The notes beneath the pieces were generated by a model. It worked only from the letters and a program-made list of their open reading frames with translations. It was not told where the DNA came from and did no database searches. Below, in pieces: positions 33,427-45,374 of a stretch of DNA of 64,000 nt. The DNA lies in contig OZ026528.1 of NCBI GenBank assembly GCA_964019695.1, positions 51,025,495 to 51,089,494 of the forward strand, written 5' to 3'. Position 1 is the first letter of the stretch; every line of letters begins with the position of its first letter. The translations under genes and the position numbers were made by a program. This stretch comes from Loripinus fragilis. Its lineage: Eukaryota > Mollusca > Bivalvia > Lucinida > Lucinidae.

Positions 33427-33796
33427 TTAATAATTATCAGTTACCTCTCATATTAAATGCATTGTTGCACGGTGCCTATTAAACATTGTCTATCTCACAG
33501 CATGTTCCTTTATCAGGTCATGATGACGTTGCACTTTTTGAATGACGTCGTTAATGACGGTAAATCAACAAAAAAATCGAAAATCACGTCATGATCGCTT
33601 GTTTGAAGAGTGAAACAATGGGGAAATTGATAAATAGAATACCAGGTTTGCGTCTTTTGATATCAAGTTTACCAGACTCGGCTTTGAGAATGCATGCTGA
33701 ATCGCATTGCAAGCCTTGTGATGTCAACAAACGTTCTCAAAGCCTTGCCTGGTAAACTTAATGTCAAAAGGCACTCATATAGTATTTTCTATTTAT
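33427..33796 (+). mobile_element. Dispersed element (family Q), copy 1
   Basis: It matches 60345-60690 and 60950-61295 from tacctctcatattaaatgca through gcactttttgaatgacgtc. The right part (33630-33796) is a fold-back. ataaatagaataccagg, cttttgatatcaagtttacc and aggc/tcggct are answered by the complement of agccttgcctggtaaactt and tagtattttctatttat. No coding sequence. Confidence 0.82.
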
Positions 33797-33900
33797 TTCT
33801 AAAACTTTACCTTAAATGCACTAATTATAACTACATTATATGACCTGTTTTGTTGCACTTTTCTTCATTTTCAGCATAATAATACATCACACAATTATAT
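33797..33900. other. Spacer
   Basis: AT-rich, no signal. Confidence 0.4.
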
Positions 33901-34018
33901 AGAGGATCTTACATGAGTGCTCCCCTTGTTTCAGATAAAGTGGGTCTTACATAAGTGCTCATGTTTTATTGAATTTAATTAACGAGATGGGGAAAAGAGG
34001 TAAAATGCGAGGCTTGCC
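33901..34018 (+). mobile_element. Family H hairpin module, left part only
   Basis: gaggatcttacatgagtgct and aaaatgcgaggcttgccgaa match copies at 5067 and 14487. The following minisatellite replaces the rest. Confidence 0.65.
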
Positions 34019-34735
34019 GAACGTCATGTGTTAAGTTCAAAGTGACCGACAGCCTTTGAGTGTCACAGGCTCCGTACAAAGTGGATGAACGTCATGTGTT
34101 AAGTTCAGAGTGAGCGACAGCCTTTGAGTGCCACAGGCTCTGCTCAAAGTGGGTGATTGTCATGTGTTAAGTTCAAAGTGAGCGACAGCCTATGAGTGCC
34201 ACAGGCTCAGCTCAAAGTGGGTGAACGTCATGTTTTAAGTTCAAAGTGAGCGACAGCCTTTGAGTATAACAGGCTCCGAACAAAGTGGATGAATGTCATG
34301 TGTTAAGTTCAAAGTGAGCGACAGCCTATGAGTGCCACAGGCTAAGTTCAAATTGGGTGAACGTCATGTGTTCAGTTCAAAGTGAGCGACAGCCTATGAG
34401 TGCCACAGGCTAAGTTCAAATTGGATGAACGTCATGTGTTCAGTTCAAAGTGAGCGACAGCCTATGAGTGTCACAGGCTCAGTTCAACGTGGATGAACGT
34501 CATGTGTTAAGTTCAAAGTGAGCGACAGCCTATGAGTGCCACAGGCTCAGTTCAACGTGGATGAACGTCATGTGTTAAGTTCAAAGTGAGTGACAGCCTA
34601 TGAGTGCCACAGGCTCAGCCCATAGCGGGAAACACCATCAGATAACCACCAGGTGTTCAGTTTAAAGTGAAGAACACCCTCAGCATGAACGTCACTGGCT
34701 CAGTATAAAGTCAGTGACACACTTCAAGTGACACT
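34019..34735 (+). repeat. 68-bp minisatellite, nine copies plus degenerate ends
   Basis: The unit is gaacgtcatgtgttaagttc, aaagtgagcgacagcctatg, agtgccacaggctcagttca and aagtggat. Copies begin at 34019, 34087 and so on at 68-base spacing to about 34563. Two worn units follow to 34735. acagcct/aggct gives each unit a short hairpin. 68 is not a multiple of three and there is no long frame. Confidence 0.95.
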
Positions 34736-34867
34736 CACTTTCGGAATAGTGGCATGTGACATTGAACTGAGCCTTTGGCGATCCGCCAAAGAGAAATTCA
34801 TTTCCTTTTTCTCAAGAGATATTAGCGAGTGTTATCAGTAATATTCTAAAAAGACATAACATTTAAT

Positions 34868-34869
<2 letters not shown>

Positions 34870-34932
<63 letters not shown>

Positions 34933-34942
34933 GAGAGAGAGT
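34870..34942 (+). repeat. (GA)n-(CAGA)n-(GA)n microsatellite
   Basis: Compound simple repeat of about 70 bases. Confidence 0.97.
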
Positions 34943-35399
34943 TTGGTAAAGGTGTAATATTCAGTCCTACTTACGTTAATATTTTATTATGTTTCTTCAG
35001 TAACTTATTTTAACCCTCCAAATATCCTTATGTACACGCCTGAGTTTACAAAATATATCCGTACACTATGGAAACTATGGTTATTATCTTTCTATACGAA
35101 GCAAGTACTTCCTTTTTGAGATAAAACATTGTAAATTAACCGCCACTACCATGCTAAATTCACATATGTCTTGTTTGGAAAACAGTGTTAATCCTAATCA
35201 TTAGACTTCTGAGAAGCCAGCTGATCAAGAGCTACATTGACTTTTCTTATCTTTTTGATGATACATCCTAAAAATGAAATAATAGTAATACATAACAAGC
35301 CAATTGAATCAAAGTTTGGGGCGAGTGTCAATACATAAATAATTCTAACACAACTCGCCTATAGAGCCTATGCTAAAAAACGTAACAGTCGGGACGCGT
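34943..35399. other. Intergenic, nothing recognised
   Basis: No supported feature. Confidence 0.4.
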
Positions 35400-35820
35400 A
35401 GTGAAGGTGTATGAATATTTTCAAACATGCATATTAGTTGGCCATCCAGAGCCTGAAAAAAAAATTCTGTTGGCATTTTTGAGTACATTTTGGCATCCAT
35501 GCTCAAAGTGTATCTTGATGTGTTTTAAGAAGGATAGGGGTGGATGCCAAGTCTGGAAATGCCCCAAAGTCCCAGAATTAGGTCAAAGGTCAACTGAGTG
35601 CAAATTCTTGTATATACGTCAGATTTTAGCGTTTTTATCAATTAGCTATCCATAATTATGATTCAAAGTAATAAAAAATCTCTTTTGGATAATACAGCCA
35701 TGCTATATAAACAAACAGCATCATCAAGGCATGATGTGTGTTTGGATCAAAGGTCATTTAAGTGCAAAATCGGTGAAAATTGTAGCAATATTTTATTTAT
35801 ATAGGGGCAAAATTCAAATT
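35400..35820 (+). repeat. Dispersed repeat with DR1-type hexamer pair; inverted copy at 39990-40160
   Basis: gttggcatttttgagtacat and aggggtggatgccaagtct recur in reverse orientation at 39990-40160. AGGTCAAAGGTCA (35580-35592) is a perfect direct repeat of AGGTCA with a one-base spacer, followed by gagtgcaaa. A weaker version lies at about 35748 (ggatcaaaggtcatttaagt then gcaaa). The 84-codon frame here reflects the repeat and is not supported as a gene. Confidence 0.8.
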
Positions 35821-37135
35821 TTAAGTTCCCTTCTATCCTAATATAAGATTTTTTTCTTGCTATCCAACTAGGTATGTGTCTATCGTGTTTGGAAAGCAAA
35901 GATTTACCAAGTTTCCTGGCGTAAAGTGTTCATAATAGGCATGTAAAGTATGTTACTGTATAAAATCAATTAAAATGTAATACAACTATGAATAACCATT
36001 TCATTTTAAAGAAATATTTTTTTTGCTTAATGTTTGTATGAATACGTCATTTTATGCAATTATCTATCCTTTTATACTTAAGACGTGTTTAGGTTGTTAC
36101 TTATGTTACATTTTACCATCTGAAATTGAGTCATTTCTCAAAGGTATTCCTAGCTACAGCTTTCATGAAGGACTTGGCCATGGTCTCATGCTTATAGGAG
36201 TAAAATATATTTCTTTTCTCATTTCATACATTTGTTGTGTTTGTTCACATCTATGAGTAATTGTAAAACATTCTTAACAAGGCCGCTACCTGCTAATGGC
36301 ATATGCTAAGCATAGCTTCATGAAAACACAAAGACCAAGCCTCCTTTCATAAAACATCAGGCGTGTTCAAACTATGATAGAATAGCAAATACCATATACT
36401 GGAAGGAATACATTGGTCTTCACATCGGCCTGTTAGCAGATGGTAACATACATAACATTAAGCTAATATACAGGTACATTTCTAATAATGACCATCCAGT
36501 GAAAACATTGTTAACTTTTTGTGGGGTATATCATGGAAATAGCCCTGACATTAAAGGTAATCCTCCATATAACTTTAAACATTTAATTGTAGGGTTGTCC
36601 TTTCATTTGCACATATTAATGAAATGATGTGGATTCAAAAGCAGCATTTCTTTGAAATCAAGGTGCTTGTGTTAACGTATGCATCCATATATAGAAGCAG
36701 TACAGATATGATATTAAAGGTAACCTCTTATTTTAAGATACCATAAAATATATATCTATGTCTTTCACAGTGCAACTTTTTATACATTGTAATTGTTTCA
36801 GTGTCGATAAATTCAATTCTAAGTATCATTTTAAAACATATTTTGCTTATTATTTTTTGCAATGATGATAGAGATCAAATGCTATGGGGTAATTGGCATG
36901 TGTTTCTTTATGTTAGTCTTTTTAACTATAAAATGCCATTGCAAGTTTTATTCCAAATTAAATTTCTCCAAAACAGATGTCTGGTGACTTCTTGGGAACA
37001 CAGGCATTCACCATATTGGAGCACCTGATAATTTGATTATGTTCATAGTTTTCCATCAGTTTGGGGTCATTTCTTCGTATTTAGAGTAAATGTGTCCTGA
37101 AATGGTTATCTAATATGTACATTTACTAGCATAAT
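35821..37135. other. AT-rich intergenic DNA
   Basis: Frames at 36023-36256 and 36801-37028 have no recognisable domain. They are hydrophobic in places, as expected from T-rich DNA. Confidence 0.4.
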
Positions 37136-37147
37136 CCATTGGTTTAA

Positions 37148-37351
37148 GGGGAGCGCAGTGGCTCAGTGGTTGAGTGCTTGACTCGAGACCGAAGGGCCGC
37201 GGGTTCGAGCCTCACCGGCGTCACTGCGTTGTGGTCCTTGAGCAAGACACATTTATCCTAGCTTAGTACTGGTTCAACCCAGGAAGAACCGTCCCTATAT
37301 AACTGAAAGATTGTTGATGGGACGTAAAGAATCAAATAAAAAAAAATCAAA
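37148..37351 (+). mobile_element. SINE family 1, best copy, perfect 12-bp target duplication
   Basis: Head ggggagcgcagtggctcagt, A-box-like ggctcagtggttgagtg and B box gggttcgagcctc, with the segment caccggcgtcactgcgttgt, then the body and the tail gttgatgggacgtaaagaat ending in an A-rich tract. Flanks ccattggtttaa are identical at 37136-37147 and 37352-37363. This is the least mutated copy in the window and the best reference sequence for the family. Confidence 0.96.
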
Positions 37352-37363
37352 CCATTGGTTTAA

Positions 37364-39774
37364 CATCTCCGATTTGCTTGATGTACATAAGATCCTAAGG
37401 TAGTTAACTCGCCTGTCCTAGTGTAGAATCTATCTGTTAACCATGACAATTTGCTAAGACAGGGAGTGATTGCATAAAGGGTAGGTGACTAACATTAATG
37501 TATACATCTACTGCTCGTAGATTTAAGTGCAATATATCAGATTGGATAGCACTTGTAACTGGTAACATACTCGAAATGTGTAGTTTTAATATGGCATTAC
37601 TCTTGAAATAAAACAGAACTACTTTCCTTTCACTATATACAAGACAGTCCTCAAACAGTGTTAGTCTTCACAAATATCTACAAGGATATAGGTACAAGAG
37701 TGAGCATGTTTATGCTTAAAATGCTTTGTGCAAGCTGTTGTCAGCAATGCTGTTCACATTTTTGATGGTTTTGCATATATAATTAAGACTATCACAATGA
37801 GCCTAATTAAGTAAACCTTTTAAAACAAACAAACAGACCATAACTCACTTTTCATAGGACATATATAAACCATGTACTAGGGTTACAAATAGCTCAACAA
37901 AATGAAATACTGCATAAACAAAACTAAGAACAAACTACCTTGTGAATAAGAAAAGCAGAAAAATCAGCTGCGTGTGACACTACTTTTTCAGCATTCAGTT
38001 TAATCTGTGAGTTTCAGAGATGCAAACTATACTAGTAAATTTTGGGAGTCATGTTTTTGTTTAATGCTTAAGAATAAAACAGTTAACTGATCTTTAAAAT
38101 AAAGTATCACTAACAGTCGAATGAATTGTTGTTTATGTTACCATGAAATATGTTCAGATGTTTTACAAGACTTATACATGGTTCAGGTAATCTTACATCA
38201 ACCAACCTTAGTCTAAGATAATTAATAAGCAGAATAGTTTCTATCAGAATTGCTGCAGAATATAATATGATAATCATCATAACAATATGATATGAAATCT
38301 AGTTCAACAAAACATAGAAGATTGTAATGGGGACAGCTGATAATTTAATTTTATAATGTAATTGTCAACAGTGAAAAGTGAAAATTAAAATAATTCAGCA
38401 TACAAGGAAAATCTTTAATACTAGATCTATGTAACATCCTATATTTGGACATTAACCATGCTGGTCCTGTAAGACGATGTTATATTTCAATCTTCAAAAC
38501 CTATACCTGCTATAGAAGACACTCAGCACTACCTCTGCCTTAATTCCTGCCTTGCCACTAGATGTATGAAATATTGCTATGCTATTTTAAGTAAGTTATT
38601 GATATTAAGTCATTATTTAAATCATGATGTAGATTGCATGTTTATCACTATGTACCATTGGTAGAAATCTGAAAACTGCAATATGAATGTAAAAGAACCA
38701 AGCAAATTACAAAAAGTAATTGAGTAAGACCAGGAAATGCCACATTCACATATTGCAGACCAGCCCATAGCACTCTTTTAAATTAAGTCTTATATAGAAT
38801 AAAATGTGTGTAGTATATGTAAGCGAATTGTAGAGAGCAGACCCAAATTTTATATCAGCCTAACAACAATTTACTACCTTTATCCATTTATGTAAGGCAC
38901 CTTTGTTACCTACGTTACCTCATTAATATATGTTCAGCAATTAAGATCAATTATTGGTAATATAGTTATAATTTGATTTCATTATGAAAGATATTTTGCC
39001 AATTCCAATGCAATGTAAATAATAGAAAAATGAATCTGTAAGCAGCTATGCGTTACATGCTGGAGCCAGTACAAATTACATACTAATTAGCATATTTATT
39101 ACTTGATTCCACTTCATTGCGAGTTAAAAGCTATAAAAAACTTCAAATATATGAAAATTAACATTGTCAAATAGAATATAGATCTATATCATGTATATTT
39201 AAGGTCATGTATCATGGTTTATTCTAATACATGCAATTTGTAAAGTCATTATCTGCAATTTAGTATAAAATGTAACATACGTATCGCTGAGGAGCAGAAA
39301 TACATAGCACAGATGTATGCAATTGATTTTATGTCTAGTTTAAAAATTTTATGCCTAAACTGATTCACTAATACTATTAAAATAAATCAACATTAGCCTA
39401 GTACTATGTGTACTGTTATTTTCAATGCCAGTAGGGTAACGTTGATTACAGGTGATTTATACAAAAATGACCACATAAAAGTTATTAAATTATGGGTTTC
39501 TAAGGCCCCAAGACATGTCCCAAACTGAAAATAGTTTTACTTGCTGAGAGGTGCAGCAAACTCTCAAAGTAGTCCATATATCTCAGCTTAGCCCAATTGA
39601 GGGAGAATTTCCGTCAGAATTGCACAAACCTATGATGTTTGTCTTTGTAAAATCCATAAAAGGAAGCTTCCAAAGGGGTTCCTTTAATGATAAACATGTT
39701 AATTTAAGCCTTCTGAAAGACTTCTACCCTTTTTAGAGTTTAAAAAGCGACTTGTTGTTGGACCAGCGAAAAAA
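37364..39774. other. AT-rich intergenic DNA, no supported feature
   Basis: About 2.4 kb without a convincing frame, RNA or repeat. gttacctacgttacc near 38905 and gtaacatacgtatc near 39273 recall the palindromes in the 20551-25456 element and may mark very old fragments of it. Confidence 0.45.
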
Positions 39775-40160
39775 ATGAAACACAGTTTGTAAAAATGCTC
39801 CGATTATTGCACTTGATGACTTTTGACCCCATTTTAAAGTCCACATATGAACATTTAGTTATAAAAAACATTTTCTCAATGTTTTTCAGACTTATAACTA
39901 TAAGCATACAAAATTTGGCTTGAAATGAAATATGTTTACATATAAAAAGATTAGGTTGTTTTACAGTAATACATATTTTCTCATTTTTGCACTCAATGAC
40001 CTTTGACCTAATTTTTGGCCTTCATATACAAATTCAGACTTGGCATCCACCCCTATGGCTTTGTACACATGCTAAATATTATGTTAAAAGTGGTCTAACA
40101 AATGTACTCAAAAATGCCAACAAAACCAAAAATATGCATCTTTTTTCGATTCGGATTGCC
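39775..40160 (-). repeat. Inverted copy of the DR1-containing repeat
   Basis: tgacctttgacct (39997-40009) is the complement of AGGTCAAAGGTCA. The flanks agacttggcatccaccccta and atgtactcaaaaatgccaac match 35400-35540 in reverse. A weaker unit with tgacttttgacccc is at 39820. Confidence 0.8.
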
Positions 40161-40471
40161 GACTATATAGCAACAAAAACGTTCGGATTTTTCGGCTTTT
40201 TTGGCGAACAAGGAACGAGACCTCAAATTTAACCGCTTGTTGCACGAATGTCCCAAATCTTATTCTGTTAAAAATTGGCCAGTCGTGTTCGTCAGCTGTT
40301 CAAGTTTTCCCATAGCGTAGGATTTTTAGTCTACGACAACACTCTGAAACAACGAGATGGGCGAAACAGAAAACTTGCAAGATGGATGTGCCAGTAAAAA
40401 AGTGGTTCACGTTTGATATCAAATTTCTCATTTTTTAGACTTGGTCCCGCTGTGGCATAAATGGCATGAAA
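40161..40471. other. Intergenic spacer
   Basis: No signal apart from a short palindrome around tagcgtaggatttttagtct, then acgac. Confidence 0.35.
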
Positions 40472-41312
40472 GATATAGGGTTTCAACACTGGCACTTGAG
40501 TCATAAACCATAAATTTTAGTAAGTTGAAAGCACAATCGGCATATCAAGACATGGTCTTGAAGTGGAAACCGGGTCAACTTGTTTGGACGGATCTCCTAC
40601 CCCTCAAACGTATTAGTTGTTCTTCAACCCCACCATCGTTTGATAGTACAGTGATTACTCTATCTAGGGATATAGTCCACAAAATTGAAAAAAAACTCAC
40701 CTTTGCAGGAAAAATGTAGACAGTTTGTACTTTTCTCGCAAACAGACATCACTCAACAAGCTAACTGCTTCAGCTTTCTGTTACTTTCATTTTCGTGTTT
40801 TCTTACGGATTATCTGATTGGCCAAAACACAATGCAGCACTTTCCCGCTTTCAGCTAATTGAACCGCGAAAATGACGCAATGTGAGCTCGACCAATCAGA
40901 TAACCCTTAAACAAACACGAAAACGAAAGTAACAGAAAACGGAAGTAGTTAGCTTGTCAAATGATGTCTGTTTGCGAGAAAAGTACAAACTGTCTATTTT
41001 TTTTCCTGCAAAGGTGAGTTTATCAAACTTGTGGACTATATCCCTTGATAGAGTAATCACTGTACTCTCGAACGACGGTGGGGTTGAAGAAAAACTAATA
41101 CGTTTGAGGGGTAGGAGACCTGTCCAAACGAGTTGACCCAGTTTCCACTTCAAGACCATGTCTCTATTTATACTCAAAGAAACGAACACTATCTTTATAA
41201 AATTGATTTTTTTTTCGATGTTTCATGCATTATGAGCTTCGTTGATATGCTGATGGAGCTTTCAAGTTATTAATTGATGTTTGGGACTCAAGTGCCAGTG
41301 GGTTTGAACTAC
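40472..41312. mobile_element. Large fold-back element, about 840 bp
   Basis: The outer ends cactggcacttgagtc pair with gactcaagtgccagtg. Inside, the left arm (aagacatggtcttgaagtgg, ctcctacccctcaaacgtat, acagacatcactcaacaagc) pairs over about 290 bases with the right arm. The right arm runs from agcttgtcaaatgatgtctg to ccacttcaagaccatgtctc. The loop is around 40840-40880. The arms contain tctgattggcc and its complement. Two mirror-image 60-97 codon frames are by-products of the symmetry. Confidence 0.92.
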
Positions 41313-41397
41313 CAATTTTTATCGAAATTCGTTCTGGAAACAAAATTCGCTCCATTCTCTTCGACAGGTCATACGGTCTTCAAACGGTAAAACGTCC

Positions 41398-41866
41398 AAT
41401 ATCAAGGTGGCCAATCACGTGGTCTGCCTGATTAGGTTCACGGACTTTACGAACCAGTAATCCAACATCACAGGTAAGGAAAATCGTTCATAACTTTCGA
41501 TATATTTAGTCGAATTTCATGCGGTAAATTGCAAAAAAACCCTCATATTTTTCTGCACAAAAAATGTGTAATAGTTTCTTCGGGTTTGCTGCAGTTTTCA
41601 TGAATTCTTCGACGAAATGAAGTGTGTACCCAATCGCGTAGAATTTTCTGTTTTTTCTTCAGTTGGTCGAGGTAATCTGGGAAACTACAGCAAATCCAGG
41701 AGAAACTTTGACACAGCCTTGTGCAAAAAAATATGAGGGGAGTTTTGCACTTTACCGCATGATATTGGACTAAGTATTACGAAAGTTATGAATGATTTGA
41801 CTGGTTCAGGAAATCTGTGAACCCAATCATGCTGACCACGTGATTGGCCACCTTGAATATGGCGGA
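41398..41866. mobile_element. Fold-back element, about 470 bp
   Basis: tcaaggtggccaatcacgtg pairs with the right end cacgtgattggccaccttga. taactttcgatatatttagt and accgcatg/catgcggt segments pair further in. Arms are about 180-200 bp with an asymmetric centre. It lies 85 bases after the previous fold-back. Confidence 0.9.
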
Positions 41867-42275
41867 AACCGAGGATTTGGTGCGACTAGCAAAGCCAGTT
41901 CATTTCGCACAAAACCAATCAGGACCATAATAAATGTATTAAAATTCAAATAAAAATATAGATCTATTTAATACATTGGATATCTAGGCCTTATTTATCT
42001 CCGATACATTTATGTTTCAATGCTCCCAGTCAATGATTCTGCTGGTTAATGACGAAAACATTATGGATAAATGACGTAAGCAATCTTTTTTTAGCGCATA
42101 CGGTATGGAAAGCCGTTCTGTCTTAATGATTGTCAAGTATCTTGCTTACAATTAGGAAATGCCATGCACTATTCAAATATAACCCGCAGGTTGTTTCTAT
42201 TGGGGTTGATAGAACTAGAGGTAGTCCATTTTACACCCAAGTATTCACTAATTAATTCTTTACAAACTACTGATG
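41867..42275. other. Intergenic, nothing recognised
   Basis: No gene or repeat was recognised up to the next hAT-like element. Confidence 0.4.
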
Positions 42276-42447
42276 AGGCCCTCCGAGGGAGGGAGGGTGG
42301 TACCTGTTCCCCTTATGTTCCCTGTTCCCCAATATTGCCCTTGTTTCTTTGCTCCCCTTCCCATGTTCCCCTCAAAATTTGGCCCTTTGTTTTCTCTTAC
42401 CCTGAGATGATTGCTCTTTTCCCTGTACACAACCACTGGGAGGGTCT
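42276..42447. mobile_element. hAT-like G-word element, 172 bp
   Basis: Termini aggccctccgaggg and the complement of ccactgggagggtct. Flanks tactgatg and cagtgatg (42268-42275, 42448-42455) agree at 6 of 8 bases. The inside repeats tgttccccttatgttccctg-type words, the complementary strand of the ggggaac words in the copy at 45851. Confidence 0.75.
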
Positions 42448-42961
42448 CAGTGATGGAACTTCACCCCCCCCCCCCTGAATAACATAGACGTTGAATCGAC
42501 ATGTATGAATAAAGTATACCAAAACATATTTGATTGCATTTTCAGAACCGGTTATGTGTAGGCTACAATGTTGTTGCAGTCCCAATTATTAAATGTGACC
42601 TAGGGGTTTTCTCCCGATTTTGGATACATGACCCATTTCCTAGAATTGGAAATTTTTCATGTTGTTTTTACAAAAGGTCGAAAAATTCACACCATATAGA
42701 TCTATTATAATCACATTAAACAAAATTCTAATAAGAACATTTAAAACATTATGAATTTAAAAAAGTACAATTTATTGTGGTACAGTTTCACAAAATGGTG
42801 ATAAATTTTGGTTTCTTAAATTGGGAACGTTCTCATTGAACTTGAGGAAAAACATACTTTTTGCCATTGGCAACATGGCCCAAAATTGGTCTTTAAAATG
42901 TAGCCTTAAATCCTGACTATTTAATCAAAAATATCAAGAAAACAATTGTATCTGTATCACT
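42448..42961. other. Intergenic with a short poly-C tract
   Basis: A C run lies at about 42463-42474. Nothing else was recognised. Confidence 0.45.
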
Positions 42962-43511
42962 ACATACTCTAGACAGACAAGGAATTTTCTGGCCAAAGTT
43001 ACTGACTGAGTCTTTAAATAGGATGAATACAAATGCCCTAATCATATTTCAGCGCTTAACTGGCCCCAAACATAATCAAAAGTTATATGATCCCGATATC
43101 ATATAACATATGACACTGTGTTTTAGGGTGATCTTTGAGATTGTTCTTTTGAGTACCCATAACATTTGTTTTAGGGAGTGCAGTGGCTCAGTGGAAGAGT
43201 GCTTTACTCGAGACCGAAGGGCTGTGGGTTCGAGCTTCACCGGTGTCACTGCATTGTGGTCCTTGAGCAAGACACATTTATCCTAGCTTAGTACTTGTTC
43301 AACTTAGCAAGACCCGTCCCTATATAACTGAAGATTGTTGATGTGACGTAAAGAATCAAATCAAACAACAAACAAACAACATATGTTTTGATTAAGAAAT
43401 AATTTCAATCACACATAAATACTCTTATCTTGGGTATAGGTGCTGTGGATAAGGCCGGGAGGCTATAGTAGCTAGGGGTATACAGTACCATATTTTTCAT
43501 AATAAGCATAC
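42962..43511 (+). repeat. Dispersed segment, copy 2 of 3 (SINE-filled)
   Basis: It is collinear with 257-750 at high identity and carries the SINE at the same site. It extends further right to cataataagcatac, which copy 3 also has. Confidence 0.88.
43173..43377 (+). mobile_element. SINE family 1 inside copy 2
   Basis: agggagtgcagtggctcagt head, B box gggttcgagcttc, standard body and tail. Flanks aacatttgtttt (43161-43172) and aacatatgtttt (43378-43389) are the same target as in copy 1. The insertion therefore predates the split of copies 1 and 2. Confidence 0.93.
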
Positions 43512-43656
43512 TTAAATTCATTTTATAGAAGAAGACCTCCTAACTGAAAAAAAAATCTACAAATATATTCTACCCAGAGTATGGTTTAACTGAAAATATG
43601 GTAACACACTGTTTTTGGACCAAAACAAACTCAATTTACTCTTATGACCATCTTAA

Positions 43657-43877
43657 CCCTTTACTCCACAGGCTATATTTAGATCATGACATTATTTTCT
43701 ATTTTTAGACAACATTGAAAAAATTCAAGAAAATTTAAGCTTAGTCTTGAAAAGATTTGAAAAAAATATTATGGAAAATGGAGCTTTGCTCCAAAAGAGC
43801 AAATGCTCCATTTTCCATAATATTTTCAAATACAAGATTTTTCAAAGGCGTCAAAGGCGTTATTACAGAGTAAAGGG
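43657..43877. mobile_element. piggyBac-like MITE flanked by TTAA
   Basis: The element starts ccctttactcc and ends gagtaaaggg, with TTAA directly outside both ends (43653-43656, 43878-43881). This is the piggyBac-type target and terminus. The inside is a long hairpin (aatattatggaaaatggagc against its complement). No transposase. Confidence 0.85.
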
Positions 43878-43881
43878 TTAA

Positions 43882-44184
43882 AGTTGTTGAGCTCTCTCTC
43901 AAATTTGGGACCATGACTAGCTGGCATCAGTTTTTGTTTCCTAAGACTAATTTTGGGGGTCTCTGACTCTCAGAAGCACTGTGTAAAACCAACAGATCGT
44001 TGAAAAAATATGAACAAAGCAGACTCGATGCTGAATAACAGACTTTTTATTTTGCAATTTGCAGTATTTGAAAGAAAACATGTTATTTTGACATATTTTT
44101 CTGGAACTACTCAGAGCTGAAATAGTAGCATAGATCTAGATGAAGTAGTACCATATAGATCTAGATGATAAAACGCAAGTGCAC
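43882..44184. other. Intergenic, nothing recognised
   Basis: Contains the phrase atagatctagatgatgt-like twice (44130-44170). Otherwise no signal. Confidence 0.4.
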
Positions 44185-44367
44185 ATGACGCTGCATTTTA
44201 GGGTGCTCTTTGAGACAGTTCTTTTGATTACCCACAACATATGTTTTAATTTAGAAATAATTTCAATCACACATTAGTACTCTTATCTTGGTGACGGGTG
44301 CTTTTGGTAGGAGAGGCTATAGTAGCTTGGGGTTTAAAGTACCATATTCTTCATAATAAGCATACTT
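44185..44367 (+). repeat. Dispersed segment, copy 3 (empty SINE site)
   Basis: It matches copy 2 around gggtgctctttgagacagtt and caatcacacattagtactct. At 44236-44247 it reads a single aacatatgtttt with no SINE. Confidence 0.85.
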
Positions 44368-45210
44368 TTGTACACTTGATGTAACTATTTCAAAAATGAG
44401 GGGTATTCCAGAATCCAGCTGTCTTCATTCTGATTAACTGAATTTTTTGCAGGAACTCCCTTCAGTGTAATAAATCATCAAATCATTTAAAATCTGATGA
44501 GATCTCCCTAAATTTGAAACCAGTGCTTATACTGTTTTCCAGTTTTGAAATTCAAGGCAAATCAATGTTTGGGAGTCTGACTAAGAATTCCTTTTAGACA
44601 ATTAGAAATTCTTATTTTGAATCCTTTATCATTGTTGGTTTGTAATAAGAACATGTATGCTTATTACATAATTATATAATGGTTGGTATGCTGCATCTTA
44701 GAATACATACTTAAACCTCTTTTTATCCATATTGAAAACCATCTCAGTCTACACTTTATAAATCTGATATTTATGGGGCCCATTCAATGGGTTTGTGATA
44801 TGTTACATAATGTTTACCTGAATACATTACACTAGCCTGTTTCATTTTCCCCAAGAAATAGTTATGTTTTCTTCCTAAAGTTGTCTTTGTTCCAGGCCCC
44901 TAGCACCTCATTTAAAAAAATAATAAAAAAATAAAAAAAAAACTTTTCTCTTATTTAGGGTAAGTTCTAGTTTAAAGGTTGAATGTGGTATGATTCAATA
45001 TTAATGGTGTATTGGGTCTGGGTCATAATGATTGCTAGTATCAATAAAGAATAGTATATTGTATTTTAATTTCCTATTAAATGGCTTACAGGAAATGGCT
45101 TACATACAAGCTTAAAGCTTACTGTCAGATCCTGAATATATTAACATTGTATATATTTGTCTACATGCAAATTATCTGAATAAAATATTGTTTAAACCAA
45201 TTTCCTATTA
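44368..45210. other. AT-rich intergenic DNA
   Basis: Short A-rich tract at 44915-44942. No supported gene. Confidence 0.4.
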
Positions 45211-45374
45211 GCAGGGTTCCCACTGACTTCTGAAAAAAGCGGTATACCAGCTCCAATTTTCTCAGTTTTGTCCCCCTATATATAGGCCTGAATTAGAAGA
45301 TTCATAAGTTTTTGGGGTATATCCCAATTTTTGGGGTTAAAGACCCTCAATAGAGGGTAAATGGGAACTCTGCC
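45211..45374. mobile_element. Small TIR element (164 bp) with ATTA duplication
   Basis: Ends gcagggttcccac and the complement of atgggaactctgc. Both flanks read ATTA, a 4-bp target duplication. Inside are tttttggggtat and tttttggggtta words. Superfamily not assigned. Confidence 0.75.

Noticed and set aside
31487..34735. CRISPR-like array
   Set aside because: Units are directly adjacent 33-bp and 68-bp tandem repeats with no unique spacers, and the context is eukaryotic.
37148..37220. Possible functional tRNA gene at the SINE head
   Set aside because: It has A- and B-box-like motifs but no complete cloverleaf, and it is joined to a SINE body and tail with target duplications.
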